Assembly (NCBI RefSeq): GCF_001522545.3
Contig: NC_031773.1
Span: 27,229,685 to 27,293,684, forward strand
DNA length: 64,000 bases
Direction of reading: 5' to 3'
DNA from: Parus major
Taxonomy: Eukaryota; Chordata; Aves; Passeriformes; Paridae
The notes under the pieces are model-generated. The model was not told the DNA's origin and did no database searches. It worked only from the letters and a program-made list of their open reading frames with translations. A program made the position numbers and the translations under genes. How positions within the stretch are numbered: the stretch's first letter is position 1; each line of letters starts with the position of its first letter. Positions 1 to 13,288 of this stretch are shown here, one piece after another.

Positions 1-893
1 AAACAATAAAGCATTATGCTGTGTATAGAATTAGAGCAGGTGTTCATCAGCTGTGCCTTGACTGACAGGCTGCTGTATCTTTGAATAGAATGTCTGTCTC
101 CACTTACAAATATTTGTTAATTTTTAATTAAATTCATTGCAAACATTCACAGGATGATACAGTTTCTATTTTTTTGTGTACATTCAGATATGTATCACCC
201 CTTACTTCAGTACTTGGCAACTTGTTTTGTTTTGTTTTGTTGGCAACATCTTTAAAGAAAAAAAAGATGCTCATTTATGCACTTTTACAAAGAAAAATGA
301 AACATTGCAGAAATGCTTCCTTTTGCATGTGATGAAATATTTTTCCAGTTAGGTAAAGCAGTGTTTTCATAAAAAGTCTGTCTAAATGTGGCAATTAACT
401 TCATAATTTTTTTCACACAAAAAAAAAGTTTGGAGTTTTTTAAGCATCTCTAGATGAAATAAAGCTGGTTCAGTAGCCTGAACCTCAAAGTGGCCTTTGA
501 AAAGAGGTCTCTGAAAGAGGTAATGCCAACAAGTAGCTGACTGTGCTGTTAATGGGGTTGGTTTGACTGCCTTTGGGGCTGAAGTGACCTTTTTGGAAAC
601 TTTCAAGCAAATACATGAGTGTCTCATCTAACCCCAGCACTATGTTATAATTACCTTTACCCTTAGAACTTGCTGGAAACAAGAAATCTTTCACATCTTG
701 CCTGAGCAAGAAAGATGGTTCAAGAACTAATATAGACATTGGAGGTTTAGTTCCTTCTGCAATCAAAGGGAGAAGAGAGGCTTGTAGTAGGGGCTGGACA
801 AGAAGAAAAATTAATCTGTTGAGTGGTTAATTGGGACTTGTCTTTTAACAGAGCCCTTTATTTGAAAGAGCTGGGCATGGCAGATCATTAAAG

Positions 894-938
894 TAGAAGG
901 TATTGAATAATCAAGGTATCTAGAAGGTATTGAATAAT
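894..938. repeat. Perfect 18-bp direct repeat, 27-bp period
   Basis: TAGAAGGTATTGAATAAT occurs at 894-911 and again at 921-938 without mismatch, separated by 9 bases. It is probably a recent local tandem duplication. Confidence 0.9.
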
Positions 939-3900
939 AAAGAATTAAGAAAGATTGAAGAAATCAAATAATTCAGCAGTTTGCACATCATTTACAGAAC
1001 AGGGGCAGTAAATGTGGAATAAATGAGTGACATTAAAAGCCTTCTTCATGATCCAAAGTTAATTTGAATAATGTTCATTTACAGCTGACAAATTGTGTCT
1101 TTTTAGCTTTGGTAATCCAACCATTCATTAAACTGTAAAAGCAATGGCAATTAAGAATTACTGTCCAGCAGTGTTACTGTGGTTAGTTACAGCAGGAATA
1201 GGTGTGAAATAACTTGCCTTACAATGTTAGAGAGAATGCAAATGTTTGCTCTTCTAGGGAGGAAGGCAGGAGAGGTGTGATGTTGCCATGTGGTCCTTGC
1301 CAACTGCAGCATATTTTTTCTTTTATTTTACCTACAGAGTCATTTTTCAGGGAAGTGAGAAAGGACCTTGGGGGCCAGGGGAGCAGTGTGTGTGCTCTGT
1401 CTTCTGCTTGCTGCTAACTGGAGCAAAGCAAAGCTGCCAGTGGTGCTGATATCCTTTCATCCCTCCAGTGACAAAGGGTGAGGGAAGCCAGGAGCCCTCT
1501 CTGGACATCCTGTCTAGGTCTTCATTCAGCCAGCACTAAACAGAGGTCAGAAACAAAGACTGAGTGATGTTTGCTTCCCTTCCTCATGCTCCTGACCCAA
1601 ATTATGTTGGCCTCTGACATGTGGAGGTGTGGTCTTGACCAGGCGTCCCACACTGCTTTTCTTACATGAGCAATGGTGTCACGTCTTGCCCACTGCCTCT
1701 TGCAGTCATGTCACTCTGCATTCCTTGCAAATTCCATCTCCCTTGTGAAAATGAGGTATTGGGAGCAGTCATGGAGTGAAACCTCCAGCATCCTGAGGAA
1801 CGGGGAGGTGAAGGGAAGGATCTGCAGACAGATGTCCCTTGTCCTGGCACACAAATGTGAGCCTTTTGAAGGAGTGGCTATGCAAAGATGCTGCTGGCCA
1901 AGTGGCAAGCATGCATTGTCAGAGATGGAAATACTGCTATGGGTCTTCTCAACAAAATACTTGGGCTGAGGACTGTGGTGCTTGACATAGCACTGAATCT
2001 GAGCCATAAAGTTCACATTTTTTCAGGTACTCAAAAGCACAGTGTTCCTGTGGTGAATAGTGTCTTCTTCATTGTCAGCTTCCTGAGGATTATCAGGTCA
2101 TGGCTTGGCTGAATGCACAAGGAGTCCCATGCCTGAGCACATCTCACATCCTTCACATGCTTTGGCCTCTCTTCTGTCCACTATGGCTGTGGGGAACAGG
2201 CATTTATTTTGTTATCAGTGAGTGTACCAGGTGGGATGACCATCCTCCTGCTTATTTAAGAAGACTCTTGTTCTCTGAGTTGCTTTTTTTGACCCCAAGT
2301 ATGATTCCATAAATAGAAATAAAATTCTGATGTCAGCCTAGGTAGTAAAGAAAGTTTTGCAGTGGGCATTTATGTCTTCCCCTAGGAATTACCCATGGGC
2401 TTCATGAGCAGTTTAAAGTGACAGGAATCAGTATTTTAATTTCCATCCCTTTTTTGCCAGTACAGAAGCCCCTGTCTCTCATTAAAATTCTGTGCTTGCC
2501 TGCTGCATATTTCTTAGACCCCCACCTGTTATGTCACCCAGACTTCTGATAGAGACTTATTTGGATAATGTCTGCAAGCAAAGAATTTTCCCCGAAAAGG
2601 TGGAAGATGGAGACACTCTGTCAGGACCTGACAGGTGTAAATTTCTTAATGTATGAGAAGTATATGAAAATACAAATCATCACTGAGAGCCAGCCTAAAG
2701 CAGACTGAGAAGCTGTCATAAGCAATTTTCAAAAAGTATGAGTTATTTGGTTCTCTTCCAGAAGGAACAACTCCACAGGCATAAATTTGTGAATGGTACT
2801 TGACAATTTTAACAATTCTTCCTCTCCCAGCCCTGAGCATGTGACAGAGATGTGATAGGGACTGCATGCTCCCCTCTCTTCCCCAGCTGTGGAGGAGCTG
2901 CCATGATATTCATGGGGATGAATCCTGCTTTCCTGAATGTGAGTCATTTTTCCTTTTGCTTCCTCCTGAGGCAAATTTCAAGAAGCTGATTAATCTGACA
3001 GTTAGGCCATGCTGGAGCTTATTATTTGCCAAAAGAGGTGTCATAGCTTCTCTTATTTTCCATTTACCGAGAGCAATGGTGGGAAAAAAAATAGCAGATG
3101 CCTTGTGACAGACACCTTAGCTGTTTTATATGCTCCTTGGTTTTGTAGATTCCTACTTTGGGCATGTGTAGATCATTGCTAACTGGATGGGCCTATGCAC
3201 TGGTGTATGGAAATGGACTTTAGGAAGCATTGTGCATGACTGGCAAATCAGTTGTAATTGAATAAATGTCAAGGTCAAAACAAACAAGTGATGAAGATGA
3301 GAAAGCCCTGGAGTGGTATCTGTTTCAAATCATATTAAAGGCTGTTCAGTAGTAAAGTGCTTCAGGGGACTATGTGAAATTAAAGAGCAATGAAGATGCT
3401 GCACAGTTTTAAAACAGAAGAATCTGTTTCCTCAACTGAAATTGAAAGCTGGTGTTTAGGAAATATCCTGGTTGAGGTGGCAAAGTTTATTTCTCTCTTG
3501 CAGGTGGACTAGAGTGGATGGAGTTAGAGATTTCTGACAGGTAGGAGGGCATGTGGCATGGCCCTGCTCAGCACTTTGCTCTGGGGTACAGTGGAGTGCC
3601 ACCGTGGCCTTGAGCATGACCTGCATACAGACAGCACCATATCATGGTGATCATGGACATGTGTCTAACACTGAAAACTTGATACAACATTATATGTAAA
3701 TACAATCCAGGACCCTAAAGAAGTCCTATGTAAGGATCTAGATTATTTTATTTTACATCTTTGTGAAGCTTGCATGTAAATAGGCTACAGGAAACATCCA
3801 AAGTTTTCTCTGATTCTTTTACAAGCTCATTAATTTTGACTTATTATGGAGGCTGCCTTTAAACTAGAAGTGCAGGTGAATATAGAAATGTACAATGAAG

Positions 3901-4170
3901 AGCCCAACAAACTCCCTTTGTCCATGTGATTTGCTTTGAATAAAGTTTTATGTGTATTATGTCACTAAGTGCAGACTGTGTTTTTTTCAATGTAAAATCT
4001 AAATACTGAATCATTGCTGAGACGGGGCAAGAGCAAATGATATTTGTTTCAGGTAAAATATCAATTGTCATTTTAAAGTATTGAGATGTTGTTTCCTAGG
4101 TTACCATTGTATTTTTTAAGCAGCTAATTGTTGTGGTCTGATTTCAAAGTTATTGAGATGCTGGGACATG

Positions 4171-4234
4171 TTTAAAGTTCAGGAGGAACTGGTCATGTAC
4201 TTCAGAAACTTAAAGTATGTTTCTGAACTTTAAA
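4171..4234. repeat. Nested inverted repeats
   Basis: TTTAAAGTTCAG (4171-4182) and CTGAACTTTAAA (4223-4234) form a perfect 12-bp inverted repeat. Inside it, TTCAGAAAC (4201-4209) pairs perfectly with GTTTCTGAA (4219-4227). The two right-hand arms overlap at 4223-4227, so the two stems compete. Confidence 0.8.
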
Positions 4235-7200
4235 GAGCCTAAACATCTTGAAAATATTGTCTTCCTAGTACTCAGAGAGGTTTTGGTTTTTTCTTACCTC
4301 AGTTCTCTAGGTTTTGGTGGGTTTTTTTTTGTTTTTTTTTTTTATTCTGGAGAAGATCAGCTACTAAAAATCACAATTCCAAAATAAAATTACTTAACTA
4401 TGAATAATATCAGCCAAGTAATGTCTCAGAGGTGGTTGATGTTAAGAGTAAACCATGCTGTGGCCTTAGGGACTTTTACAGACTAAGTAGAAGAGTTACT
4501 TTTTTGCAATGGTGGCAATTATGTGAAAATACTTGTCTGTTTCAGTTGAACTAAATTAGTAATAAATCTGGTTTCTTGAGGTAGTGAAATGACTGGTTCA
4601 ATCTTGACTTAATTGTTTTTAATTTATTTTTCTGAAGCCAAAAATCATTAATCATTTTGGTACCTGTGTCCATATGAGAAAATGAGATGAGTTTTCAGGC
4701 ATGCAATAATGTGGCTTAAGGATTTTGTTTGACATTATTTTTTATCTTTACACAAAATGTTGAAAGTGAAATGTCATCACTCAATTTCTGTATGGTTCTC
4801 AAGGACAGGTGAGGTGCCACAGGAGTAGAATACATTGGCTGTTATGAAAGACTTGAATGGTTTTAAGTGATACTGAGAAATGCAAATTCTTACACAACCT
4901 CATAGTTATCCAGAATATAAGAAATAAAACAGGAGTAGTTTTTAAGGTCTTTTTGCTTTTTGCAATCCTGTGTCCTGATGCACTGAATGCCACTGTCCTG
5001 GGATGCCTTCTGAACCAGCTGTGTAACACCTTATCCATTCATGAAGGGCTAGCAGGACTTGTTATTCTCGTGCAGCATTTGCCACTTGCACATTGCAATG
5101 AGTTTAGTTTCAAAAATGTACCTGACGACACATACAAACTTGATTTTAAAAACCTTCATGTGACCATCCCTGTGTGGCATTGTAGAATGGTGATGGGGAG
5201 CTGCTCAGGAGAGCAAGGATTTGTGAGGCTTGTCTCTCTTCTTTCATAGTGATATTTGGCCCTTGTTAGTCAAAGGCTACTTGTTGAAAGTGTGATATGG
5301 AGAACAGATTGACAGGTCTTAATAGCTGAGATATTATTGTTGTCATTCAAAGTAGTTTATATTTTCGAAATTAGCTGTAAACTGCTGCACCTATCTTGTT
5401 CCTGTTTTCAGATATTTTTATGCCTAATCTGGTCACAAAGGAAAGCTCAGTTTTTTTTTCAAATGAGTGAAAATGACAGCTGATCTTTTGAAAGTAATTT
5501 CTACCACTGTAACAAGCCAGAATCAAAATGACTAATCAGTTATAAGCCAGTCCTCATTAACTCGCACTAAATTATTTTCATTTGGCAGATAAAATAGTCA
5601 CTTTTCCACCCTTAATTAGAATTTGGTCTAATAGGATTGACAAGTCAATCTGGGGGGGAAATGCCCTTCTTAATCGCTTTTAAAACAGAGTAGTTTTTTT
5701 AACAGCAGATTGTTATTTATGTTACAGGAAAATTCTGCCTCATGAGCAAATGTGTTCTTTTTGTTTTTAAAGCTTGCTGGGATTGCCCATAGAAAAATAA
5801 GGTTAACTAGTGTTATCTTTAAACAACTGTGTTTATACAGGATTGCACTGTACTAAGGCTGTAATCAGGATTTTAAAATTGAAGTGTTTGAGGGAAGTAG
5901 CCTTTCACTTTCTTCATTCACTTTTCAGAGTCATAATCAAATGTGATAAGTTCAACTGACTTTCAGTGAAGCAAAAGAGGGGGGATATTCCTTAGCACCA
6001 GTTTTCCTGACTTAGCAATGTGATTTTTTTCAACTTAACAGCTTCAGGAATACACTAAATCTCTCTTTTGAAAACCATTCTCTGTACATTTTTTCTCCAC
6101 TAACTTGGCCAAGCACTATCAAATTACTATTTTCTTTCACATCCTTGAAAATCTTACTTCTAAAATCTTAGCCAAATGGGGATAATTGGTGTGTATCCAG
6201 ACAGCTCCAGTAACATTCTTTCTTCTTCCTTTGGCCCATGAATGGCCCCAAAATTTCTCATCTTGACAGAAGCAACATACTGCCTTCTACATGAAGTCAA
6301 AGGGCAGAGAGTAGAGTGTATAAGTATTTGGAGCAGTTTTCCATCAGGATATCCTGATGAGCAGCTTGCCAGTTCTCTTCAGCAAAAACTGCTGGAGCTG
6401 ATCTCCTGCTTTCTGGGACACTATGAGCTGCTTGCACTGATTTCAGTTAAGGATACTAGTTAGGTCGATTTGCTTTGTTAAGTTACATTTCAGTGCTGTA
6501 CTCTCTTATACTGCTTTTGTAGCATAAATCAATAAAGCAACAATTGTTACCCTGGAAATCCCACAAATAAGAAAGTTTGACTCTTCTGTTTTGGCAAACA
6601 GTGTATAAGGGCAGTACAAAACTCAAAATTAATGCCCTTGTCATCCCCCTCCCCCTCCAAAATACTGGTCTTTTTTTTAAAGGACTTGCTTCTACCTTGA
6701 AGTCTTTCAGATACTTTTTTTGTTATATGAAAATTCATATGAGATAAGGAACTCTCAATAAGAATTGGAAGATTTATGAGAGAGTTGGCTCCTTACGGAA
6801 AGGTGGAGAACTCCTATCTTGTTCCTAGAACAAGTTCAGTGAAATCAATGACAGTTTATCTTTCTCTCTATATCTTCTCTTCATCACCATACATCAAAGC
6901 AGCCAAAGCTTTTTTGAATCTCATTCAGGAGAACAAATGCAGTCCCCAAGTCCAGATCCAATCCAGCCTCTTTGCTGACACTCCCAACAGTGTTATTGGA
7001 AAAGGTGGTGTGTTCCACTGATGCAAACACCTGCCCACGAGGAACTAGCCTGAAACTGCCAGCTTGTTTCAGGCAGAACATTAAACAGCTGTCTGGTTGT
7101 AGTAAAGTTTAGTCACCACCAGCTGAGGCTGAAGTCAAATTTATGACCTGCAGGTGAGGGGCTTTGTATCCATTACTTGTGCCGTGAACCATCTAGTTAT

Positions 7201-9582
7201 TTAAATGTCTTCAGAAGGGACGTCTTTTGACAATTTAGTTAAAAAGAGAGAAGGGTTTTACAAGATTTTACAAAAAAAAACTTAACATTTTTTTCCCTGT
7301 TGATAATTACATGCATTTAGTACTACTTTTGTATTTGCATGAGAACTTTGAGTAAATCCAGATGACATCAATTATGTCTATGGTATCCAGGCAGGTCCTC
7401 AGAGTTATATCACAGTGGAACTCAAATGCAATGCATATTATGCCATTGGATGCATCCTTTTCATCTCAGTCTTCACATATTTGAACGTCTCTCTCTGTTT
7501 AAAAAGAAGAGTATATTGACATAGTGTCTTTGTTTTATATAGATCCTGAATCTGCAATTTTGTAGCAGCTTTCCAGTCCCTACAGGGCATTTAACTTAGA
7601 TTTGACAGAAGCCACAGAATGGTTTTGTAATGGATATTATCTGTGCTCTTGGTCCCTGGAATGCCTTTTAGATGGGCTAATATCAGCAAAATTTTAGTGG
7701 GTAGTCAGGGAATTATATAGAAAACATGTAATTGGACTTCATGAGAAATTGTTGACTAATACCCTTCTGATGGTACCTTGGAATCATCTATGGCTGAGTA
7801 ATCTCTGTAAAGTGATTTGCATCACAGCCGAGTTAGCGTCAAGGGTATAGTTTGGACAGAAGGCACATTTTAGAAATTAGGATCTCCATTTTATTTTTTT
7901 TCCATGTGAAAATACATTACATATGCTCCCTGTTTTTCTCAGGGACTATCACAGGGCCCTAAAACATTTACAGCTTTGCTTATGCTAGAAGGAGGGTATG
8001 AAAGGAGACAAAATATGACAGTGGGGGCTGATGGCAGCATGAAGCTGCAGCTTTCCATGTGCTTTCAGTGCTTTGTTTATTGCTTTGTGCAGCACAGCCT
8101 AGATGAGGCTCATCAAGAGCCAGCTCTAATTGAAGCTCTCCTATAAAAGTGCTGCTATGAGCAGATGTGGCTGTACCAGGAATATTTTTTTTTTAATGCA
8201 CTCACAAGTATTTTAAGACCTAAAATATTTCCAGACAGAAACAAGATAGTTGGCACAGGCTGAACATTTAAGCTTCATCGCAGACACATATCCCAGTTTT
8301 CTCACTCCATAACTAGTCCTCAGTTTCTCCTGGGAATCTGATCAGTACCTGCCCCCATTAATGCTGTGTGCTTTAAGGGGTTTTACTTGTACTTTTCCAT
8401 CTTGACAGAAACCACACCTTTTGGGATAGATTTTTATTGGAGATAGGAAGAAAAAACCCTCTCATTTATTAAGGACATCAGGAAATATCTAGGCACATTT
8501 TTAACTTATATTTTCCCAATGGAGCCTACTTCCAGCTTTCCCAGGTGTACTTTTCCAAGTTCTGCCAAGGTAACTTGATGCTTATTGAAAATGTAAGTAG
8601 ATTTCATAAATCTTTTCCTATCCACCTATCTAAACTCAAGCAATGGCAGCTGAGATGCTGCTCATCTCCACCCAGCATGGGAAGAAAGCGCAGCAAAATT
8701 TATGATGGACTGAGACAGAGTGGAAAAGGGTGGTAACTGTGTGTGGTGAAGAGTAGTTACCAACCTGGGCAGCAAAACCCAGGCACATGAACCTTTCTGG
8801 CTGAGGCTTCATGGTAGTTTGCTGCAACCAGCCAGAGCTTTTCATGCTATTATTCAGTAATTCCCTCTCCTGTCACTGTCATTCTGGAAAACAGACTTAA
8901 ATTAGTGAATTAAAAGGTCGGTGAGCCCATTTAACTGAAATAACCTGTTATTGCATGTAAATTTGGATTTGTAAAACAGCTATTTTTGGGAGTCAGAAGC
9001 TCAAAAGAGAGGCATTTTCTGAAATGATCAGAAAGTTTGAGATAGAAATATGATATACAGATATAAATATGAGATCACTTGGAGAAGGTGGTCAGCTGGG
9101 TTTTATTTTAAAGCATTCAGACATTGTCCTGCTAGTATAAAAAGGGCTTAAAAAAACCCCAAGCAAACAAAGACTCATGGCTGGCAGGTGTAGAAATTAT
9201 TTAACTTTTGACTGTGCAAGGCAATGGTTGATTTGTGAGCATGATTCCTCCTAGGCTTTCTGTTGTGTGTCCTGATGCAGAACTTGTGTTGCCAGTGGAT
9301 TCAAGACTGTCAGACTTAATACTTCATCTTAGGAGAATAGACATGATCTCAGGCAAAAGTGCAATGTCCCATCATGGGCAGGGTGCTCTCCTGGAGGACA
9401 AAAGGCTGGCAGCAATGCCATACCTTGGCTGGAGTTGGAGCAGCCAACTGGAGGCACAGGCTGGGGAAGCATTAAGGAGTTGCTGGATAAAACCAGGGAG
9501 GATAAGGTAGGAAGCAAGGAGCTCTTTTGTAGCTGAATTCTGAGCAAACACTTCTTTGTCATAAGCGCTGTCAAACAGCCTC

Positions 9583-9601
9583 GTTGCCACGGCAACATTG
9601 G
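9583..9601. promoter_or_regulatory. RFX X-box next to an inverted CCAAT box
   Basis: GTTGCCACGGCAAC at 9583-9596 is a palindromic RFX-type X-box (GTTGCC, 2 bases, GGCAAC) and is followed directly by ATTGG, the CCAAT box on the other strand. A further GGTAAC half-site lies at 9605-9610. RFX factors with NF-Y at such pairs drive ciliary and MHC class II genes. No exon is recognisable nearby, so the element is either a distal enhancer or a promoter for an unseen transcript. Confidence 0.55.
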
Positions 9602-9769
9602 CTGGGTAACCCATTTGGGAAAATACTTGTAGGACCTAACATTCTATCATCTGTCATTCAATAATTTCATGTTCATAATAACTAGGAAATCAATGGCCAT
9701 CCTCGGAGACAGTTTGCTGAAAGGGTGAGTGCTCCATGGCCAGCACAGTCCAGGCTGCTCTCAGCTCAC

Positions 9770-9796
9770 CGGGAGGCTCGCGCTGGCCGTGGAGCG
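9770..9796. other. Small CpG cluster
   Basis: Five CpG dinucleotides fall within 27 bases (9770, 9779, 9781, 9788 and 9795) in DNA that otherwise has very few. The cluster is only about 170 bases from the X-box at 9583 and is too short to count as a CpG island. Confidence 0.6.
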
Positions 9797-9799
9797 TGG

Positions 9800-12747
9800 G
9801 GCTCATGTGGACCTGCTCAGAGATTGAGGTTTGTGATCTAATTAAACTGTGCTGTTGACACCCATAAGAGAGAGGAGAAAATGGCAGATAAAGCAGTTCA
9901 AGTGGTGTGAGAAAACAAAGGTTTAGGTGGAATTAGCTTTTCATATTTTAAAATACCACGGAAAACTATGTACTCAAGTTATCACATGGCCAGTGTGAAC
10001 AAATTCTGTAACTTAAAGGCATTTTTTTCTTATCTTGGCTTTCTAATTAAACTGCTTATCATCATAAAGGCTGTGTTACCTTTATGTTACGTATTGAATA
10101 TAAAGCAATCACGGAACAGTAATTAAAATTCTTAGACATGCACCCATTGACTTTACATACAATTAGTTTGCAGCAGTGTGCCATTCATTAATAACACAAG
10201 TTTTCAGAACTGGGACCTTGGTTGGCTTTGCAGGGAAAGATGTGTTTAGTAATTATTTTGGCAGTGTTTATCTGTTTTGAAAAAATGTGCTAATATGTAT
10301 CTCTGGAAAGTAATTCTGGAAATAAAAAAAAAATCTTAAATTGAAGCTTAGGGAGAGAGGGTAAGTCCTTGCTGATAGGAGTATTACAGACATGAATAAA
10401 AGGTAATTCTTATCACTCTATTAACAGTATTTGAAGGATTCTCGTTCTCATAATTCACAACAGGAGTTTCCTTTTCCTTTTAAAAATTCTTTTGGAGCAG
10501 AAAGATAAGGTGGCTCTTTTCCAGCTGACTGTTTCAGCACGTCTGTGGTTCAATTAGCACACAGCCCAGGACAGATGCATGCAGGGCCACAGGCCGGAGC
10601 TTTGGGAAGTTTGTGCTGGGGAATGTGGTGAATAATCAGGTCAATTTTTATGGGTTTCTGCAAAAAGCACATGCTTTTCGAAGGGAGATTTGTGGTTCAT
10701 TTTGCAAATGTTGTACTTGATAATTATGTGAAGTGGTGCCTTAGGTATTAGTATGGGAAATGAGAAGGCAAACCATCCTTCTTGTTTTGCACCCAGAGGT
10801 CGAACTGCGAGTACTCAGGGTGGTGACTCCAAACTTTTCATTATTTGATGCCCTACTATGGTTTCTTGAGGTAAGCACTTGCTCTCAACTTTTGAGGAGT
10901 GTGTTCTCCATGAAAACATTTCCAGTTGCTCAAGTCATCAGAAATACCTGCAGCTCCTAATCCTCAGGCTCTGAGTTGTGCTAGTTAAGTCTCTAAAATC
11001 ATCCATTTGCTGTTTAAGTTTAGATTGGCTTGTACTCCAGTGATATGTCAGGTTTAGAAAAAAATTTCCTGGAATTTTTCTGTTTGGGAGAAGAGGCCTG
11101 TTTTTTTCATGTTCTCCAATGTACTGGGTTCAGAGAAGAAGAGAGAGGTTCAGGAGGTTGCTGGTCACTACAGATCTGTTGAGAAACTCAGAACTCAGTT
11201 TTAGCAGAGGAGGAGGCAAGATTTCATTGTGAGGGACGTGATGAAGAAGGAATCCCTGAAGGAAACAGATTTATCGAGATATAGGAATGAGATCCCACAA
11301 GTCTGACATAAGAAAAAAAGAGAATATTTATGCTCAAGTTAAAGAGCTTCATAAAGCGCAGAAGAAAGAAGGAAGGGGAAGAATAACATATTCTTCTTTT
11401 TTAAGAAAACAAGTAAAGATGAGTTAAAAAAAAAAAAGTTAAGAAAGTTAAGGTACAGGCTATGGACGCAGGGACAATGATAGGAAAGAGTGACAGGTAA
11501 GCTTTTAATGTCTGGGTCTCTGGTGGTGAAGGTGAGCACCTTAAATAGGAAGTGATTAAAAATATATTATCTCAGCAAAACTGCTCAATATTGAAATATT
11601 CAATCAACAGCTGGCAGGATTGACAATAGCCAAGCTGTGATGGGGTTCAACCTTTCTTTGACTTCATATGGAAAAACAATCTAGTCTGTATTGAGAAGGC
11701 ATTAAAGGAGTCAGCAAAAGCCCCACCATTGAATAGAAATGAGACACTGCCCTTGAGAAAAGTACATCCAGACAGCAAGCTAAGAAAGAGTAAGAGCAGA
11801 TGGCTGGAGAGGAAACACGTAGGTGCTTGAAGTGGTAGAAGTAACTTTTCACACCGGGTTCAAATAGGAATCCCTCTAGACATCAATTTTTATATAAGTA
11901 ATCTTCTCCCCATCTAATCTCCTGCATCTAATGTGGCAGGATGATGAAGCCTTATTTCTTTGTGAGCATCGACTGGGTACCTCCAGTGTGGGCACTGCCA
12001 GGGCAGAGCTCCCACAGCCTCAGCCATTACCTCCCTTCACACCTGGGCATTTGACATGGGGAAAGCTGGCTTGTGTGGACAAATGAACATGTTCTTCTGA
12101 GTAACTAGCTGGCAGCTTTTATTCAGATTATTAAAATAATGTAAGGAAGCATCAAGAAAATTAATTTATTTGCCTTTCTGAAAGGAATTTGTAGCTCCCT
12201 TGACTCCCTATGCGGATTCTCATATTTACTTTGTTTAGACTTAAAGGAGAGTGTTAGAGATATGGATGCATATAATATTTATTGGTTAGGTCTTATGCTT
12301 TCCCCCAGCATTTGTCAGTTACTGCTATTTTCTGTCACCCTCTGGAAGATGGAAAGGAAAAGAATTTCAAGAGTGCCAAGGGAATACGAACTGTGACTGC
12401 CTCTTCCATACTTAATGTGAGTGGATAAATACACAACATCAGTTTCCAGTGCTGGCACTCACTTTGGCTGTGCAAGTCCTCCTTCCCATTCCTCCTTCCT
12501 CTCCTCTTCTAATAGAAGAGGAAAGCCAGGAGGAAGTTGTAACAAGACATTCCCTGTGTGTTGCAAAGGATAAATATTGCCTCCCCTGGTGCTGCTTTGA
12601 TGAATCTGTGTTTAGTCAGAGGTTAGATGAGTAAAGCTTTCACTGGAGAGTGTGAAATAGCATTGATCAGACTGACTTCTGAAGCAGGGTGAAAGACAAA
12701 AAGAATCAATTAAACCTGTGGCCCTGGTATCCTGGTTTATTTTGCTC
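9800..12747. other. Non-coding DNA, no gene recognised
   Basis: Nothing coding is visible. Around 10080-10220 and 12110-12180 the text is rich in ATTAAT cores. The 11330-11450 stretch is purine-rich on the plus strand (AGAAGAAAGAAGGAAGGGG). Confidence 0.55.
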
Positions 12748-13222
12748 NNNNNNNNNNNNNNNNNNNNNNNNNNNNNNNNNNNNNNNNNNNNNNNNNNNNN
12801 NNNNNNNNNNNNNNNNNNNNNNNNNNNNNNNNNNNNNNNNNNNNNNNNNNNNNNNNNNNNNNNNNNNNNNNNNNNNNNNNNNNNNNNNNNNNNNNNNNNN
12901 NNNNNNNNNNNNNNNNNNNNNNNNNNNNNNNNNNNNNNNNNNNNNNNNNNNNNNNNNNNNNNNNNNNNNNNNNNNNNNNNNNNNNNNNNNNNNNNNNNNN
13001 NNNNNNNNNNNNNNNNNNNNNNNNNNNNNNNNNNNNNNNNNNNNNNNNNNNNNNNNNNNNNNNNNNNNNNNNNNNNNNNNNNNNNNNNNNNNNNNNNNNN
13101 NNNNNNNNNNNNNNNNNNNNNNNNNNNNNNNNNNNNNNNNNNNNNNNNNNNNNNNNNNNNNNNNNNNNNNNNNNNNNNNNNNNNNNNNNNNNNNNNNNNN
13201 NNNNNNNNNNNNNNNNNNNNNN
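12748..13222. other. Assembly gap (475 N)
   Basis: An uninterrupted run of N. Nothing can be said about its contents. The right edge lies immediately in a 20-bp tandem repeat, which suggests that a longer array caused the break. Long open frames crossing this region are artefacts of N translation. Confidence 0.99.
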
Positions 13223-13267
13223 TCTCCTCGAGTCTCCTCTCCTCTCCTCGAGTCTCCTCTCCTCTCC
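13223..13267. repeat. 20-bp pyrimidine-rich minisatellite at the gap edge
   Basis: Two identical 20-bp units (13223-13242 and 13243-13262) of TCTCCTCGAGTCTCCTCTCC are followed by a 5-base partial unit. The unit is all pyrimidine on the plus strand except for the CGAG core, and each copy carries CTCGAG with one CpG. The array is open toward the gap, so its real length is unknown. Confidence 0.9.
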
Positions 13268-13288
13268 ATTATCATAATGTATGATAAT
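13268..13288. repeat. 8-bp inverted repeat beside the minisatellite
   Basis: ATTATCAT (13268-13275) and ATGATAAT (13281-13288) are perfect inverted copies around a 5-base loop. An AT-only stretch follows to about 13300. It begins exactly where the pyrimidine array ends. Confidence 0.8.

Larger units (their letters stand above)
1..9582. other. Non-coding DNA, no gene recognised
   Basis: AT-leaning unique DNA with short A and T homopolymers, for example a GTTTT repeat near 223-241 and T runs near 4320-4344. Open frames reach at most 130 codons (4857-5249) with no family resemblance, no splice-flanked exon texture and no recognisable repeat other than those listed. If the PDZRN assignment is correct this is part of a long intron. 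Confidence 0.6.

Noticed and set aside
4857..5249. Longest N-free open frame, 130 codons
   Set aside because: No recognised domain, no splice or promoter context, ordinary amino-acid composition for random AT-rich DNA.
10531..10575. Possible REST/NRSF site (TTCAGCAC with a downstream GGACAG)
   Set aside because: The half-sites are too far apart for the canonical or known spaced forms.
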